46,090 bases of DNA. It comes from Aeromonas popoffii (GTDB lineage Bacteria; Pseudomonadota; Gammaproteobacteria; Enterobacterales; Aeromonadaceae). How positions within the stretch are numbered: position 1 is the first letter of the stretch; each line of letters begins with the position of its first letter. Shown here in pieces: positions 36,396-45,990 of the stretch. The notes below the pieces were generated by a model, which was not told where the DNA came from, made no database searches, and worked only from the letters and a program-made list of their open reading frames with translations. Location of the stretch: NCBI RefSeq assembly GCF_000820025.1, contig NZ_CDBI01000024.1, forward strand, positions 1 to 46,090, in the 5' to 3' direction. A program made the translations under genes and the position numbers.

Positions 36396-38783
36396 ATGAA
36401 ATTCAGTAAATCCTGGGTGATGGAGTGGGTCCGCACCGAGTTGAGTGACAATGCACTGGCTGAGCAGATCACCATGGCCGGTCTGGAAGTGGACGCCGTG
36501 GAAGCGGTGGCTGGCCAGTTCAACAATGTGGTCGTGGGTGAGGTGGTTGAGTGTGCCCAGCATCCGGACGCCGACAAGCTGCGGGTGACCAAGGTCAACG
36601 TGGGCGAGGCCGAGTTGCTGGATATCGTCTGCGGCGCGCCGAACTGCCGCGCCGGCCTGAAAGTGTGCGTGGCCAAAGTAGGGGCGACCCTGCCGGGTGA
36701 TTTCACCATCAAGAAAGCCAAGCTGCGTGGCCAGCCGTCTCACGGCATGCTCTGCTCTTTCAGTGAGCTGGGTATCGACGTCGAAGCTGATGGCATCATC
36801 GAGCTGCCGCTGGATGCACCCATTGGCACCGATATTCGCGACTACCTCGATCTTAATGATGTGGCGATCGACGTGGACCTGACCCCGAACCGTGCCGATT
36901 GCCTCGGCATCGCGGGGCTCGCCCGCGAGATCGGCGTGCTCAACAGCGTGGACGTGGTCGAGCCGACCTGGACGCCAGCTGCTGCCACCTGTGATGCGAC
37001 CTTCCCGATCCGGGTTGAGGCTCCGGCCGATTGCCCCCGTTATCTGGGTCGCGTGATCAAGGGGCTGAACCTGCAGGCCCAGAGCCCGCTCTGGATGCAA
37101 GAGAAGCTGCGCCGTGGCGGTATTCGCTCCATCGACGCCATCGTCGATATCACCAATTACCTGCTGCTGGAATACGGTCAGCCGATGCACGCCTTCGATC
37201 TGGCTCGGCTTGACGGGGAACTGGTGGTGCGTCGCGCCCACGCTGACGAGCCGATGACCCTGCTCGATGGCAATGAAGTGAAGCTCAAAGAGACCACCTT
37301 GGTGATTGCCGATGCCAAAGGCCCTGCCTGCATGGCCGGTATCTTCGGCGGTAATCGCACTGGCGTCTCTGAGACCACCACCGACATCCTGCTGGAGTGC
37401 GCTTTCTTTGCGCCGCTCTCCATCACAGGTCGTGCCCGAGCCTATGGTCTGCACACCGACTCTTCCCATCGCTTCGAGCGCGGGGTTGATCCCGAGCTGC
37501 AAGCCAAGGTGATGGATCGTGCCACCCGCCTGCTGCTGGATATCTGCGGCGGCGAAGCGGGCCCGGTCATCGAGGTCAAATCCGATGCCCATCTGCCGAA
37601 AGCGGCCCCTATCCGCTTGCGTCGCACCAAGCTCGACAAAGTGATCGGTATCAGCGTGGCTGATGCTCAGGTGGTCGAGATCCTGACCCGCCTCGGCATG
37701 CAGGTGACGGTTGATGCTGATGGCTGGACTGCGCTGGCACCCTCCTGGCGTTTCGATATCGCCATTGAGGAAGACCTCATCGAGGAAGTGGCCCGCATCT
37801 ACGGCTACAACAACATCCCGAACCTCAAACCGGCCGCCTCTCTGGCGATGGTTGAGCAGGCAGAAGGGCAGGTGACCTTGAAGCGGGTCCGTGATCTGCT
37901 GGTTGACCGCGGCTTCCAGGAAGCGATCACCTACAGCTTCGTCGATCCCAAGACCCAGCAAACCCTGTTCCCGCAGAGCGATGCTATCGTGCTGCCTAAC
38001 CCGATTTCGGTCGAGATGTCCGCCATGCGCGTCTCTCTGTTCCCAGGTCTGGTACAGGCGGTGGTCTACAACCAGAACCGTCAGCAGCCGCGCGTGCGCC
38101 TGTTCGAGCAGGGTCTGCGTTTCATCAAGGATGAAAGCGCCGAGAACGGCATCCGTCAGGAGCCGATGCTGGCCGGTATCATCATTGGCAACCAGAGTGA
38201 TGAACACTGGGACATCAAGAGCCGCGCCGCCGACTTCTTTGATTTGAAAGGAGACTTGGAAGCGATACTGGATCTCACCGCCGAAGGGGCCACCTTTACC
38301 TTCGAGCGTACCGAGCACAGCGCCCTGCATCCGGGCCAGAGCGCAGCCATCTTGCGTAATGGCGAGGTCATCGGCCATATCGGCGTGATCCACCCGAGCC
38401 TCGAGAAGAAGCTGGGTCTCAAGAGCCGCGCCGTCATGTTTGAACTGGAGCTGGACAAGCTGACGCCTGCCCAGGTGCCGGTTGCAACCGAGGTCTCTCG
38501 CTTCCCTGCCAACCGTCGCGATATCGCAGTGGTGGTCGACGTTGCGGTTCTGGCTGGCGATGTCCTTGCAGTAATTAAAAAAGTTGGCGGAAATCAGGTA
38601 GTTGGAATAAACTTGTTTGACGTATACCAGGGTGCTGGTATGGCAGAGGACAAGAAGAGCCTGGCCATCAGTCTTGTATTGCAAGACACCCAGCGCACCC
38701 TGGAGGAGAAAGAGATTGCCGAGACCGTAGACAATGTCGTGCGGGCCCTTGGTGAAGAGTTGAATGCATCCTTGAGGGATTGA
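36396..38783 (+). CDS. pheT: Phenylalanyl-tRNA synthetase, beta subunit
   Basis: This 795-aa protein matches the E. coli length. An N-terminal tRNA-binding OB domain ([20 protein letters not shown]), the B3/B4 editing domain ([19 protein letters not shown]), the B5 domain, a catalytic-like core ([15 protein letters not shown]) and a C-terminal anticodon-binding fold ([13 protein letters not shown]) appear in the usual order. ihfA starts four bases after its stop. Confidence 0.97.
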   Translation: MKFSKSWVMEWVRTELSDNALAEQITMAGLEVDAVEAVAGQFNNVVVGEVVECAQHPDADKLRVTKVNVGEAELLDIVCGAPNCRAGLKVCVAKVGATLPGDFTIKKAKLRGQPSHGMLCSFSELGIDVEADGIIELPLDAPIGTDIRDYLDLNDVAIDVDLTPNRADCLGIAGLAREIGVLNSVDVVEPTWTPAAATCDATFPIRVEAPADCPRYLGRVIKGLNLQAQSPLWMQEKLRRGGIRSIDAIVDITNYLLLEYGQPMHAFDLARLDGELVVRRAHADEPMTLLDGNEVKLKETTLVIADAKGPACMAGIFGGNRTGVSETTTDILLECAFFAPLSITGRARAYGLHTDSSHRFERGVDPELQAKVMDRATRLLLDICGGEAGPVIEVKSDAHLPKAAPIRLRRTKLDKVIGISVADAQVVEILTRLGMQVTVDADGWTALAPSWRFDIAIEEDLIEEVARIYGYNNIPNLKPAASLAMVEQAEGQVTLKRVRDLLVDRGFQEAITYSFVDPKTQQTLFPQSDAIVLPNPISVEMSAMRVSLFPGLVQAVVYNQNRQQPRVRLFEQGLRFIKDESAENGIRQEPMLAGIIIGNQSDEHWDIKSRAADFFDLKGDLEAILDLTAEGATFTFERTEHSALHPGQSAAILRNGEVIGHIGVIHPSLEKKLGLKSRAVMFELELDKLTPAQVPVATEVSRFPANRRDIAVVVDVAVLAGDVLAVIKKVGGNQVVGINLFDVYQGAGMAEDKKSLAISLVLQDTQRTLEEKEIAETVDNVVRALGEELNASLRD

Positions 38784-38786
38784 TCT

Positions 38787-39083
38787 ATGGCGCTTACCAA
38801 AGCCGACATTGCAGAGCACCTGTTCACCCAGCTGGGGATGAGCAAGCGTGAAGCCAAAGATATGGTGGAAGCCTTCTTTGAGGAAATCAGACAGGCGCTA
38901 GAGCGTGGTGAACAAGTCAAGATTTCAGGCTTCGGTAACTTTGACCTTCGTGAGAAGAATCAGCGTCCCGGACGCAACCCCAAAACGGGCGAGGATATTC
39001 CTATCAGCGCTCGTCGTGTGGTGACCTTCCGGCCTGGCCAGAAGCTCAAGGCTAGGGTAGAAAATGTTGAACCCAACGAGTGA
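38787..39083 (+). CDS. ihfA: Integration host factor, alpha subunit
   Basis: This 98-aa DNA-bending protein starts [20 protein letters not shown], with the beta-arm [25 protein letters not shown], whose tip proline enters the DNA minor groove. It sits at the end of the pheST operon, as in E. coli. The partner IhfB is not in the window. Confidence 0.97.
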   Translation: MALTKADIAEHLFTQLGMSKREAKDMVEAFFEEIRQALERGEQVKISGFGNFDLREKNQRPGRNPKTGEDIPISARRVVTFRPGQKLKARVENVEPNE

Positions 39084-39085
39084 TA

Positions 39086-39118
39086 AAAAGCCAGGCAACC
39101 GCCTGGCTTTTACTTTTT
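39086..39118 (+). terminator. ihfA terminator
   Basis: AAAAGCCAGGC / GCCTGGCTTTT form an 11-bp stem with a 4-base loop and a TTTTACTTTTT tail. It ends right at the next gene's start codon. Confidence 0.9.
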
Positions 39119-39119
39119 C

Positions 39120-42100
39120 ATGATAAAAAACCACCTTTTACTCACACTGCTGCTGGCAATGCCGGTGCAGGCTATGACCTTACCCCTGTCGCCGGCCACC
39201 CAGGCCTATACCGACGCACTCAAGCCGCTGACCATCTGCTATCCGGCCCTGATCCTGCCACCCTATCTCGAAGAGTCGGGGGGCTTGCTGATCGATCAGC
39301 TGGAGCGGCTGGCCGAGCAGCTGCCGGTACCATTGCTGCACGAAAAATTGCCAAACTGGTCCGCCGTGCAGCAGGGGCTGCTAGCGGGACGCTGTGATCT
39401 CATCCCGTATGTCGGCTCTTCACTACAGGTATTGCCGGGCATGGCCCTGAGCCGCGCTCTGCTGGAGGCCGAATCCGCCATTGTCTATCGCGGTGAGCTG
39501 GAACGCGCCACCTTTCTGGTATCGCCCGTCTGGCAGGCGAGTGAGGTGCTCAAGTCGCTCTATCCCCATGCAACCCAGTTGGCCCTGACCGACGCTGACA
39601 ACTGGTATGCGGCGTTGGTGGCAGGCAAGGGGACTGCCTATCTCGGTGACTACCTGCAACTGCGTTACCTGATGCGCGAATATCCGGATGAGGGATTGCG
39701 GTTGCGCCGGTTGCGCAACGATGAACTGGTGATCAGTTATCGCCTTATGATGCGGGACAAACCGGAGCTCAGGGAGCTAATCGACACGGCGCTCCGCTAC
39801 ATGTCCCCCGGTAGCCTCTACAAGGATCTGGATCGCTATCTAGAACAGGGAGAGCAGGACATCAATCCACTGCACTTCACCGATGAGGAGCAGGCCTTGC
39901 TGGTCGGTACCTCCCGCACCATCAAACTGGTGGTGGATCCTGCGCTTATGCCCTATAGCGGCATCGACGGGCAGGGGCAGCTAACGGGCTGGAGCGCCGA
40001 TGTGCTGCGCCGGGTTAGCCTGCAGACCGGACTGAACTTTCATGTGGTGCCAGCCCGGGACAGGGAGGAGGCCCTGGACAAGCTGCGCAGTGGCGAGGCG
40101 GACATGATGGCGGGCCTGCTGGAGACCCCGGCCCTGACCCGCGAGTTCGACTTTACCCGCATCATGGTCGAGAGTCGCTATGCTCTGGTCAGCCGCAAGT
40201 CTCAGCCGTTCGGACGACTGGAAGCACTCAAGGGGGAGGTACTGGTGCCTGCCAGCCTCTATGACTCCGACATGCTGGCACATTTTGGCCAGCATGAGTG
40301 GCGCAAGAGCGAGACGCTTGAGTCAGGCATTGCGAAGGTGCGGGCAGGCAAAGCCGATGCCATGCTGACCGAGCTGTATCAGCTGCAATATCCACTGCGC
40401 AACAACCAGCTGGATGGCTTAAATATCAAGGAGTTGCCGGTCCGCTTCGGGCTTGGCTTTGCCATAGGCTCCCGCAGCCCCAAACTGGCTGGGGTGATGG
40501 AACAGAGTCTTATGACCCTCACCGGCAGGCAGAATGATGAACTCAACCAGCGCTGGCGCCGGCTGGTGCTGACCCAGCAGGCGGGGGTCAGTTACGGTAT
40601 CTGGCTGGGATCCATATTGCTGGCACTGCTGATCAGTGCCAGCGTCATCTGGCTGATCTGGCGCTCCCGCCAGCAGCTGGCGCGGGAGGTGAATCAGCGC
40701 CAGGAGATGGAACAGATCTTGGCGCTGGAGAGCCAGTTCAGGGAGTCCCTGTTCCAGGCGCTGCCGGCCCCCGTCTTCCTGCGGAACAATCAGGGTGAGA
40801 TCATCAAGCGCAACAAGCAGGCCAAACGGCTGGAGGCCCGTTATCTGACCGAACTCAGCCTGCCATCGCCCCAGTTACAGGGGACGGAAGGAACCTTGTC
40901 CCTCGGGGATCAGGTGTTCTCCTACGCCCAGATCCCGCTGCAGCTGGGCAAGCCGACACAGGCAGGGGATCTGATCGCACTGTCCGATATCAGCGCTCTG
41001 CGCGAGCGCACCCGTTTGCTGCATCAGGCCGAGCGTCGCCTGCGTGCCCTCACCAATACAGTGCCCGGGGTCGTCATTCAGTTCATCCTGCAGCAGGGCA
41101 GCATAACGCAGGTCGAGTTCATCAGCCGCGGCAGTTACGAGCTGTTGGGGTTGGCCAGTCAGCAGATCCGCCGCGATCCCGACATCGTGCTCAGCCGGCT
41201 GTTGCATCAGGACAGGCGCGAGATGCGGATGCCCATGCTGGTCATGTTGCAGTCAGGGCAACCCTTCTCCTATGCGCTGCGTTATGCCCATCCGGGCAAA
41301 GGAACGCGGTGGTTGCAGTTCTATGGCCGGGGTCGCAGCCAGCCGGAAGGGGGGTGGCGCGTTTACGGCGTGGTGCAGGATGTGACCGCCCGAGTCGAGC
41401 AGGAGCATGCCCTGCAAGCCTCCCACGAGCGGGCCGAGCAAGCTGTGTTGGCCAAGGGGCGCTTTCTCGCGGCGGTGAGCCATGAGATCCGTACCCCCAT
41501 GAATGCCATTCTGGGGCTGCTGGAGTGGCTCGATCAAACCCCCTTATCGGCAGAGCAGCGCTCTGCGCTCTCCCATGTGAGACAGGCGGGGGACGAGCTG
41601 CTCGGCTTGCTCAACGATGTGCTCGATTTCAGTCGCAACGAGAACCGGCAGCTGGCGCTCTCTCCCCAGCCGACCGATCTGGTGGACTTGTGTGAGCATA
41701 TAGCGGCGGTGCACTGGTCCAAGGCCCGCTCCAAACGGTTGCAACTGCGACTGGATATCGATCATCACTTGCCCGCACAGGTTGAGCTGGATCCCCATAG
41801 GGTGCAGCAGGTGCTGCATAATCTGCTCGCCAACGCCATCAAGTTCAGCCCTGCCGGTGAGGTGGTGCTGTGGGCCCGGCGTGAAGAGAACTGCCTGCTG
41901 TGTGGGGTTGATGATGAAGGGCCAGGCATCAGTGACGATCTGTTGCCTCGTCTGTTCCTGCCATTCGAGCAGGGAGGAGAGGAGGGGCAGCCCAGAGCTC
42001 AGGGCACCGGACTGGGGCTGGCTATCAGCCATCAGCTGATGGAGCAGATGGGCGGCGAGATCCGGGTCGAGCCGCGTCCCCTCGGGGGCAGCCGTTTCAC

Positions 42101-43088
42101 CTGCACCTTGCCGTTGGTGTTGTTGCATGAGGCGCCGCGCTGGCAACCGAAAGTGGCCTGCGTCAATATCCAGTTGAACGATACGGAGCGTGCTTATCTC
42201 TTGCCCTGGCTTGGCGAGCTCGGCCTGAGCGAGGATCCCACCGGTCCCCTGTTGCGCGCCGCCGACGATGATCAGGGACTGCGTTACTGGGACTGGCAGG
42301 GCGAACCCTGGGTACCAGGCGCTGTGGTCAGCTTGTTGCAGCCCAGGCTGGTGTCCTCTGCTCAAGAGGAGATGAGTCTGCCGGGGCAGGGGATGCGGGT
42401 GCTGCTGGTCGAAGATCACGAGGTAAATCGGGTGTTGATCAGCATGCAGCTGACCCAGCTGGGGGCCCAGGTACTGAGTGCGGCCAATGGCCAGCTGGCG
42501 CTCGACATTTTGCAGCACGAGACGGTGGATCTGGTGCTGACCGATCTGCAGATGCCAGTGATGGATGGTGCCCAGCTGTGTCAGCAGTTGCGTGACTCGG
42601 TGCGCTGGCAGCATCTGCCAGCCTACGTGATCACCGCCGATCTCAGCGAGCAGGCGGCCCAGCGATTGGCCAGTTGCGGTTGCCGGGGACATCTGGACAA
42701 GCCCCTGCTACTCAAGGATTTGGCCAACTTGCTGCGCAGCCTGCCGACGTCAGGTGACACAGTCCCGCCCCCGCTCAAGGCATCAGACGAGGATCTGGCG
42801 CCGGAATGGCCGACACAGGCGCTGCCGCTGCTGAGCGCTGAACTTGTCACCCTCTATCTGGAGGCCACTCGCCAAGATTTGGCCGACATTGATCACTACA
42901 TCGCACAAGGGGATGAGATGGCGCTCGATGCAGCTTTACACAAGGTGAAGGGGGCCGCCAAAATGGTCGGGGCCACCCCGCTGATCCAGGTGATCGAGCA
43001 GTGGAAACAAGATCCACGGCAACCCCTTATATCCCCACTGCGGCACGCTCTGGATGAGGTCTGCCGGCGATTAGGTGAGAGAGTCTGA
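39120..43088 (+). CDS. BvgS-like hybrid sensor histidine kinase
   Basis: This 1322-aa protein begins with a signal peptide (MIKNHLLLTLLLAMPVQA). Two periplasmic solute-binding-type (SBP_bac_3) domains follow at about 30-260 and 270-490, then a membrane helix at about 492-515. One or two PAS domains (about 537-765) precede a HisKA domain with the phospho-acceptor His788 in AVSHEIRTPMN and a HATPase (DDEGPGISDDLLPRLFLPFE, GTGLGLAISHQL). A receiver domain has Asp1142 in LTDLQMPVMDG, and a C-terminal Hpt domain has His1274 in ALHKVKGAAKM. This is the full His-Asp-His relay. No ribosome-binding site precedes the ATG, which abuts the ihfA terminator. The ligand is unknown. Confidence 0.93.
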   Translation: MIKNHLLLTLLLAMPVQAMTLPLSPATQAYTDALKPLTICYPALILPPYLEESGGLLIDQLERLAEQLPVPLLHEKLPNWSAVQQGLLAGRCDLIPYVGSSLQVLPGMALSRALLEAESAIVYRGELERATFLVSPVWQASEVLKSLYPHATQLALTDADNWYAALVAGKGTAYLGDYLQLRYLMREYPDEGLRLRRLRNDELVISYRLMMRDKPELRELIDTALRYMSPGSLYKDLDRYLEQGEQDINPLHFTDEEQALLVGTSRTIKLVVDPALMPYSGIDGQGQLTGWSADVLRRVSLQTGLNFHVVPARDREEALDKLRSGEADMMAGLLETPALTREFDFTRIMVESRYALVSRKSQPFGRLEALKGEVLVPASLYDSDMLAHFGQHEWRKSETLESGIAKVRAGKADAMLTELYQLQYPLRNNQLDGLNIKELPVRFGLGFAIGSRSPKLAGVMEQSLMTLTGRQNDELNQRWRRLVLTQQAGVSYGIWLGSILLALLISASVIWLIWRSRQQLAREVNQRQEMEQILALESQFRESLFQALPAPVFLRNNQGEIIKRNKQAKRLEARYLTELSLPSPQLQGTEGTLSLGDQVFSYAQIPLQLGKPTQAGDLIALSDISALRERTRLLHQAERRLRALTNTVPGVVIQFILQQGSITQVEFISRGSYELLGLASQQIRRDPDIVLSRLLHQDRREMRMPMLVMLQSGQPFSYALRYAHPGKGTRWLQFYGRGRSQPEGGWRVYGVVQDVTARVEQEHALQASHERAEQAVLAKGRFLAAVSHEIRTPMNAILGLLEWLDQTPLSAEQRSALSHVRQAGDELLGLLNDVLDFSRNENRQLALSPQPTDLVDLCEHIAAVHWSKARSKRLQLRLDIDHHLPAQVELDPHRVQQVLHNLLANAIKFSPAGEVVLWARREENCLLCGVDDEGPGISDDLLPRLFLPFEQGGEEGQPRAQGTGLGLAISHQLMEQMGGEIRVEPRPLGGSRFTCTLPLVLLHEAPRWQPKVACVNIQLNDTERAYLLPWLGELGLSEDPTGPLLRAADDDQGLRYWDWQGEPWVPGAVVSLLQPRLVSSAQEEMSLPGQGMRVLLVEDHEVNRVLISMQLTQLGAQVLSAANGQLALDILQHETVDLVLTDLQMPVMDGAQLCQQLRDSVRWQHLPAYVITADLSEQAAQRLASCGCRGHLDKPLLLKDLANLLRSLPTSGDTVPPPLKASDEDLAPEWPTQALPLLSAELVTLYLEATRQDLADIDHYIAQGDEMALDAALHKVKGAAKMVGATPLIQVIEQWKQDPRQPLISPLRHALDEVCRRLGERV

Positions 43089-43089
43089 C

Positions 43090-44337
43090 ATGATCATCAC
43101 AGATGAAGAGTTATTGGCGTTACTGGATTCGGAAGGAACACAAGAGCGTTTCTTCTATCCCGTGACCATCTATGCGCTGGATGGGATTGCCTATCGGGCG
43201 GCCCAGGCGGTCAGCCTGCCCGAGTTTGCGACCCTGCGTCGCACCAGGCCAGACGCCTGCTGGCACTGGGAGGGGGTGTTTGCCGCCGGTGCCATCGCCC
43301 TGTTTGACCCAGCCTCGCACGCTGGCGCCGACTATCTGCCGCAACTGGTGGCGCAGGGTGAGGGCATCTATCGGCTCTCGGATGACTGGCTAGCGGGCGT
43401 GCATGACCGTTATCAGCAGTGGCGGCAGTGGCTGGCCGGGACACAGATCTTGTTGCTGGAGGATCACCCGTTTCAGGGTGCTCACATTCAGCAAGAGATC
43501 CAGGGGGTGGGACTCTCCTGTCAATGGGTGCAGGATGGCAATGCCTGTATCCAGGTGTTGGCGGAGGGGAAGGTCACACTGCTCATCAGCGATCTCAGTC
43601 TGGTGGAGCAGGATGCCATCAGCCTGTTGATGAGCCAGCCCCAGTACCGGCAAAGCGGCCTGCCCATTATCTTGCTGTCTGCGCATGACCAGACCCTGAT
43701 CGACGGTGCACGGCGCCTGTTGCATGACGCCGGTTTCAACGTGGTGGCAGCCCTGGCCAAGCCCCTGTTGACTGACGATCTGCTGCGCTTGCTCAAGGTG
43801 TTTTACCTGGGGCCCCAGCGGCAACAGCGGCTCAGTGGCCAGCGTCGCACCATTCGTACTTGGCAGGGAGCTGAGAAGGGGCTGTTGGGGCTTATCTCGG
43901 ATCCCCCCTCCAAGTTGCCTGTCTGGTTGGCGGTGACCGGCTTGCCACCACGCTGGGAGCTGGTGCGGGAGTGGTTGGGCAAGCAGGGGCGAGACGCCAG
44001 TGACCTGACGCTGGTCATTCACCGCCGTGACCACCTGCTCAGTCAGGCGGATCGGTTTGCCCTGGTGCTACAGGCGAGTCTGGCCGGGGCCAGGCTCGCC
44101 TTGCTGCTCGACAATGATCAGCATATGCCGTTCGATCTGCTGGAACGTATTCCCCTGCAGCACCTGCTGCTGGGACAGAGCCTGCTGCCCGGGCTGGAGG
44201 CCATGACGCCGGACTCCCTGATCGGGCGTTTCATCAACCGCGCCAGGGAGCTCGGCATCGCCCTCTATCTGGATGACCCCTTCAACCTGCTCGATAACGA
44301 GCTGTGGCGTGATCGCGGCATGACAGGGCGCTGGTAA
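43090..44337 (+). CDS. Receiver-domain protein with an unrecognised, possibly degenerate EAL C-terminus
   Basis: It starts one base after the kinase stop and is its likely partner. The ATG at 43090 is preferred to an in-frame GTG at 43075. Residues 1-115 match no family I recognise. About 118-238 is a receiver domain: LLLEDHPF, acceptor Asp168 in LLISDLSL, and Lys224 in AALAKPLL. The last 150 residues (LLDNDQHMPFDLLERIPLQ, LIGRFINRARELGIALYLDD) resemble the end of an EAL fold, but no E-A-L, DDFG or metal-ligand motif is visible. If the resemblance is real, it would be non-catalytic. There is no DNA-binding domain. The output is probably protein-protein. Confidence 0.75.
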   Translation: MIITDEELLALLDSEGTQERFFYPVTIYALDGIAYRAAQAVSLPEFATLRRTRPDACWHWEGVFAAGAIALFDPASHAGADYLPQLVAQGEGIYRLSDDWLAGVHDRYQQWRQWLAGTQILLLEDHPFQGAHIQQEIQGVGLSCQWVQDGNACIQVLAEGKVTLLISDLSLVEQDAISLLMSQPQYRQSGLPIILLSAHDQTLIDGARRLLHDAGFNVVAALAKPLLTDDLLRLLKVFYLGPQRQQRLSGQRRTIRTWQGAEKGLLGLISDPPSKLPVWLAVTGLPPRWELVREWLGKQGRDASDLTLVIHRRDHLLSQADRFALVLQASLAGARLALLLDNDQHMPFDLLERIPLQHLLLGQSLLPGLEAMTPDSLIGRFINRARELGIALYLDDPFNLLDNELWRDRGMTGRW

Positions 44338-44340
44338 CCC

Positions 44341-44940
44341 GTGCCCCGCTACTTGTGTTGGCCTCCCGATAAAGCGCGCTTGCGCCACAGCCTGGCTGGC
44401 TGGCTGCATCCCACCTCGCGGGCATCCTTGCCCCTGATGATGGAAGTGGGGGGCATCCCCTGCCGGTTGCAAGAGCTGGCGGGGGCCGATCCCGAGTGTA
44501 TCAAGGCGGCTTATGAAGCACTGAGCGAGCAGAGCATTTACTTGCGCTTCATGCGGGCCAAACAGCCCCCCACCGCCGATCAGATCGCTTTTTTTCTCGA
44601 TTATCCCAGAGCGCCCCAGATAGGCTTGTTGCTCACCGATGGTCTGGGGCGGCCGCTGGCCCAGGCCCAGTCCATCCGGCGGCGGCTGCACCCGGATCGA
44701 GCCGAGTTCTCCTGCCTGGTGGCGGATCACTTCCAGCACAGGGGGGCGGGCAGGCGCATCTTGTTGGCACTGGCGCTGCTGGCGCGCGCGGAAGGTATTC
44801 GTGAATGGACGGCAGAGGTGCTGGCCCAGAATCGCCCCATGCTGGCACTCCTGCGCGGGCTGGGGCTGCCGCTCACCCTGGTGACGGGGCGGGAGCTGGT
44901 GTTTGTTCGGCTTGATCTGAGCGTGCTTGATACCCTGTGA
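44341..44940 (+). CDS. GNAT-family N-acetyltransferase
   Basis: This 199-aa protein starts at the GTG at 44341, three bases after the receiver protein. A GNAT fold is visible from about residue 40: YEALSEQSIYLRFMRA, then AEFSCLVADHFQHRGAGRRI with the acetyl-CoA-binding Q/R-x-x-G-x-G loop, then NRPMLALLRGLG. It is close in feel to the GNAT domain of the PatZ/YfiQ lysine acetyltransferase, without the large acyl-CoA-synthetase-like part. The substrate is unknown. The next gene is a protein deacylase, so an acylation/deacylation pairing is possible. Confidence 0.8.
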   Translation: MPRYLCWPPDKARLRHSLAGWLHPTSRASLPLMMEVGGIPCRLQELAGADPECIKAAYEALSEQSIYLRFMRAKQPPTADQIAFFLDYPRAPQIGLLLTDGLGRPLAQAQSIRRRLHPDRAEFSCLVADHFQHRGAGRRILLALALLARAEGIREWTAEVLAQNRPMLALLRGLGLPLTLVTGRELVFVRLDLSVLDTL

Positions 44941-45030
44941 TGCGGGTATTCTCATAAGACCAAGGGCGAATAGGCCTGTTTTTCACCCTGTGCTAAGGTC
45001 AGCCTTGTATGCGGTCAGAGGAAAATCATC

Positions 45031-45804
45031 ATGGTGCAGTCAGCTAAACACATCGTCATCCTTACCGGCGCCGGGATCTCTGCTGAATCCGGCATCAAGA
45101 CCTTCCGTGCCTGCGACGGTTTGTGGGAAGAGCACAGGGTGGAGGATGTGGCGACCCCGGAAGGGTACGCGCGGGATCCCGCCCTGGTACAAGGCTTCTA
45201 CAACGCGCGCCGCCATCAGTTGCAACAGCCGCAGATCCACCCCAACCCGGCCCACTATGCGCTGGCTCGCCTCGAGCGCCTGCTGCCGGGCACAGTCACC
45301 CTGGTGACCCAGAATATCGACAACCTGCACGAGAGTGCCGGTAGCACTAACCTCATCCACATGCACGGGGAGCTGCTCAAGGCCCGCTGTCCCGAGTCGG
45401 GCCAGGTGATCGAGTGGCGTGGCGATCTGCATCAGGATGAGCTCTGCTCCTGCTGCCAGTTTCCTCAGCCATTGCGCCCGCACGTGGTCTGGTTTGGCGA
45501 AATGCCGCTCGGGCTGGATCGCATCTACGGCGCGTTGGCCCAGTGCGATCTCTTCATTTCCATCGGCACCTCGGGGGCTGTCTATCCCGCCGCCGGTTTC
45601 GTGCATGAGGCCGGGCTGAATGGTGCCCATACCATAGAGCTCAATCTGGAGCCGAGCGAGGTGGGCAGCCAGTTTGACGAGAAGCGCTACGGACCGGCGT
45701 CCTTGCTGGTGCCCGCCTTCGTTGACGAGCTGCTGCAACATTGTGGTGTGCATCAACCCAAACAGATCGATGGTCACAACTGGATGGAGATGCGCGGTTC
45801 CTGA
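45031..45804 (+). CDS. cobB: NAD-dependent protein deacylase, sirtuin (CobB)
   Basis: This 257-aa protein removes acetyl and succinyl groups from lysine using NAD. It shows the Rossmann motif [17 protein letters not shown], the substrate-pocket Y-x-x-R in FYNARRHQL (a mark of desuccinylase activity), TQNIDNLHE and the catalytic His112 in [11 protein letters not shown]. It also shows the zinc-site region [19 protein letters not shown] and the NAD-ribose motif [12 protein letters not shown]. It is very close to E. coli CobB. It has its own short upstream gap (90 bp), so it may be separately transcribed. Confidence 0.95.
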   Translation: MVQSAKHIVILTGAGISAESGIKTFRACDGLWEEHRVEDVATPEGYARDPALVQGFYNARRHQLQQPQIHPNPAHYALARLERLLPGTVTLVTQNIDNLHESAGSTNLIHMHGELLKARCPESGQVIEWRGDLHQDELCSCCQFPQPLRPHVVWFGEMPLGLDRIYGALAQCDLFISIGTSGAVYPAAGFVHEAGLNGAHTIELNLEPSEVGSQFDEKRYGPASLLVPAFVDELLQHCGVHQPKQIDGHNWMEMRGS

Positions 45805-45857
45805 GCTACTGTGTCATGCCACCGCTGCAATGACCTGGTGAAATCGCCACACTGACA

Positions 45858-45878
45858 ACCCAAACGTGGGACTTTTTT
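45858..45878 (+). terminator. Weak candidate terminator after cobB
   Basis: CCCA-AACG-TGGG followed by ACTTTTTT. The stem is only four to five pairs, so termination efficiency is doubtful. The rest of 45805-45990 shows no gene. Confidence 0.3.
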
Positions 45879-45990
45879 GGCACAAATAGTCATATAACCT
45901 GCTGCTGGAACCGTTGTTGATACGCCTGGCACCGGGTGCGCAGTGAGCTGCAGGCCTTATTGGCTGCGATAAAAAGGGCGAACCAGGGGT

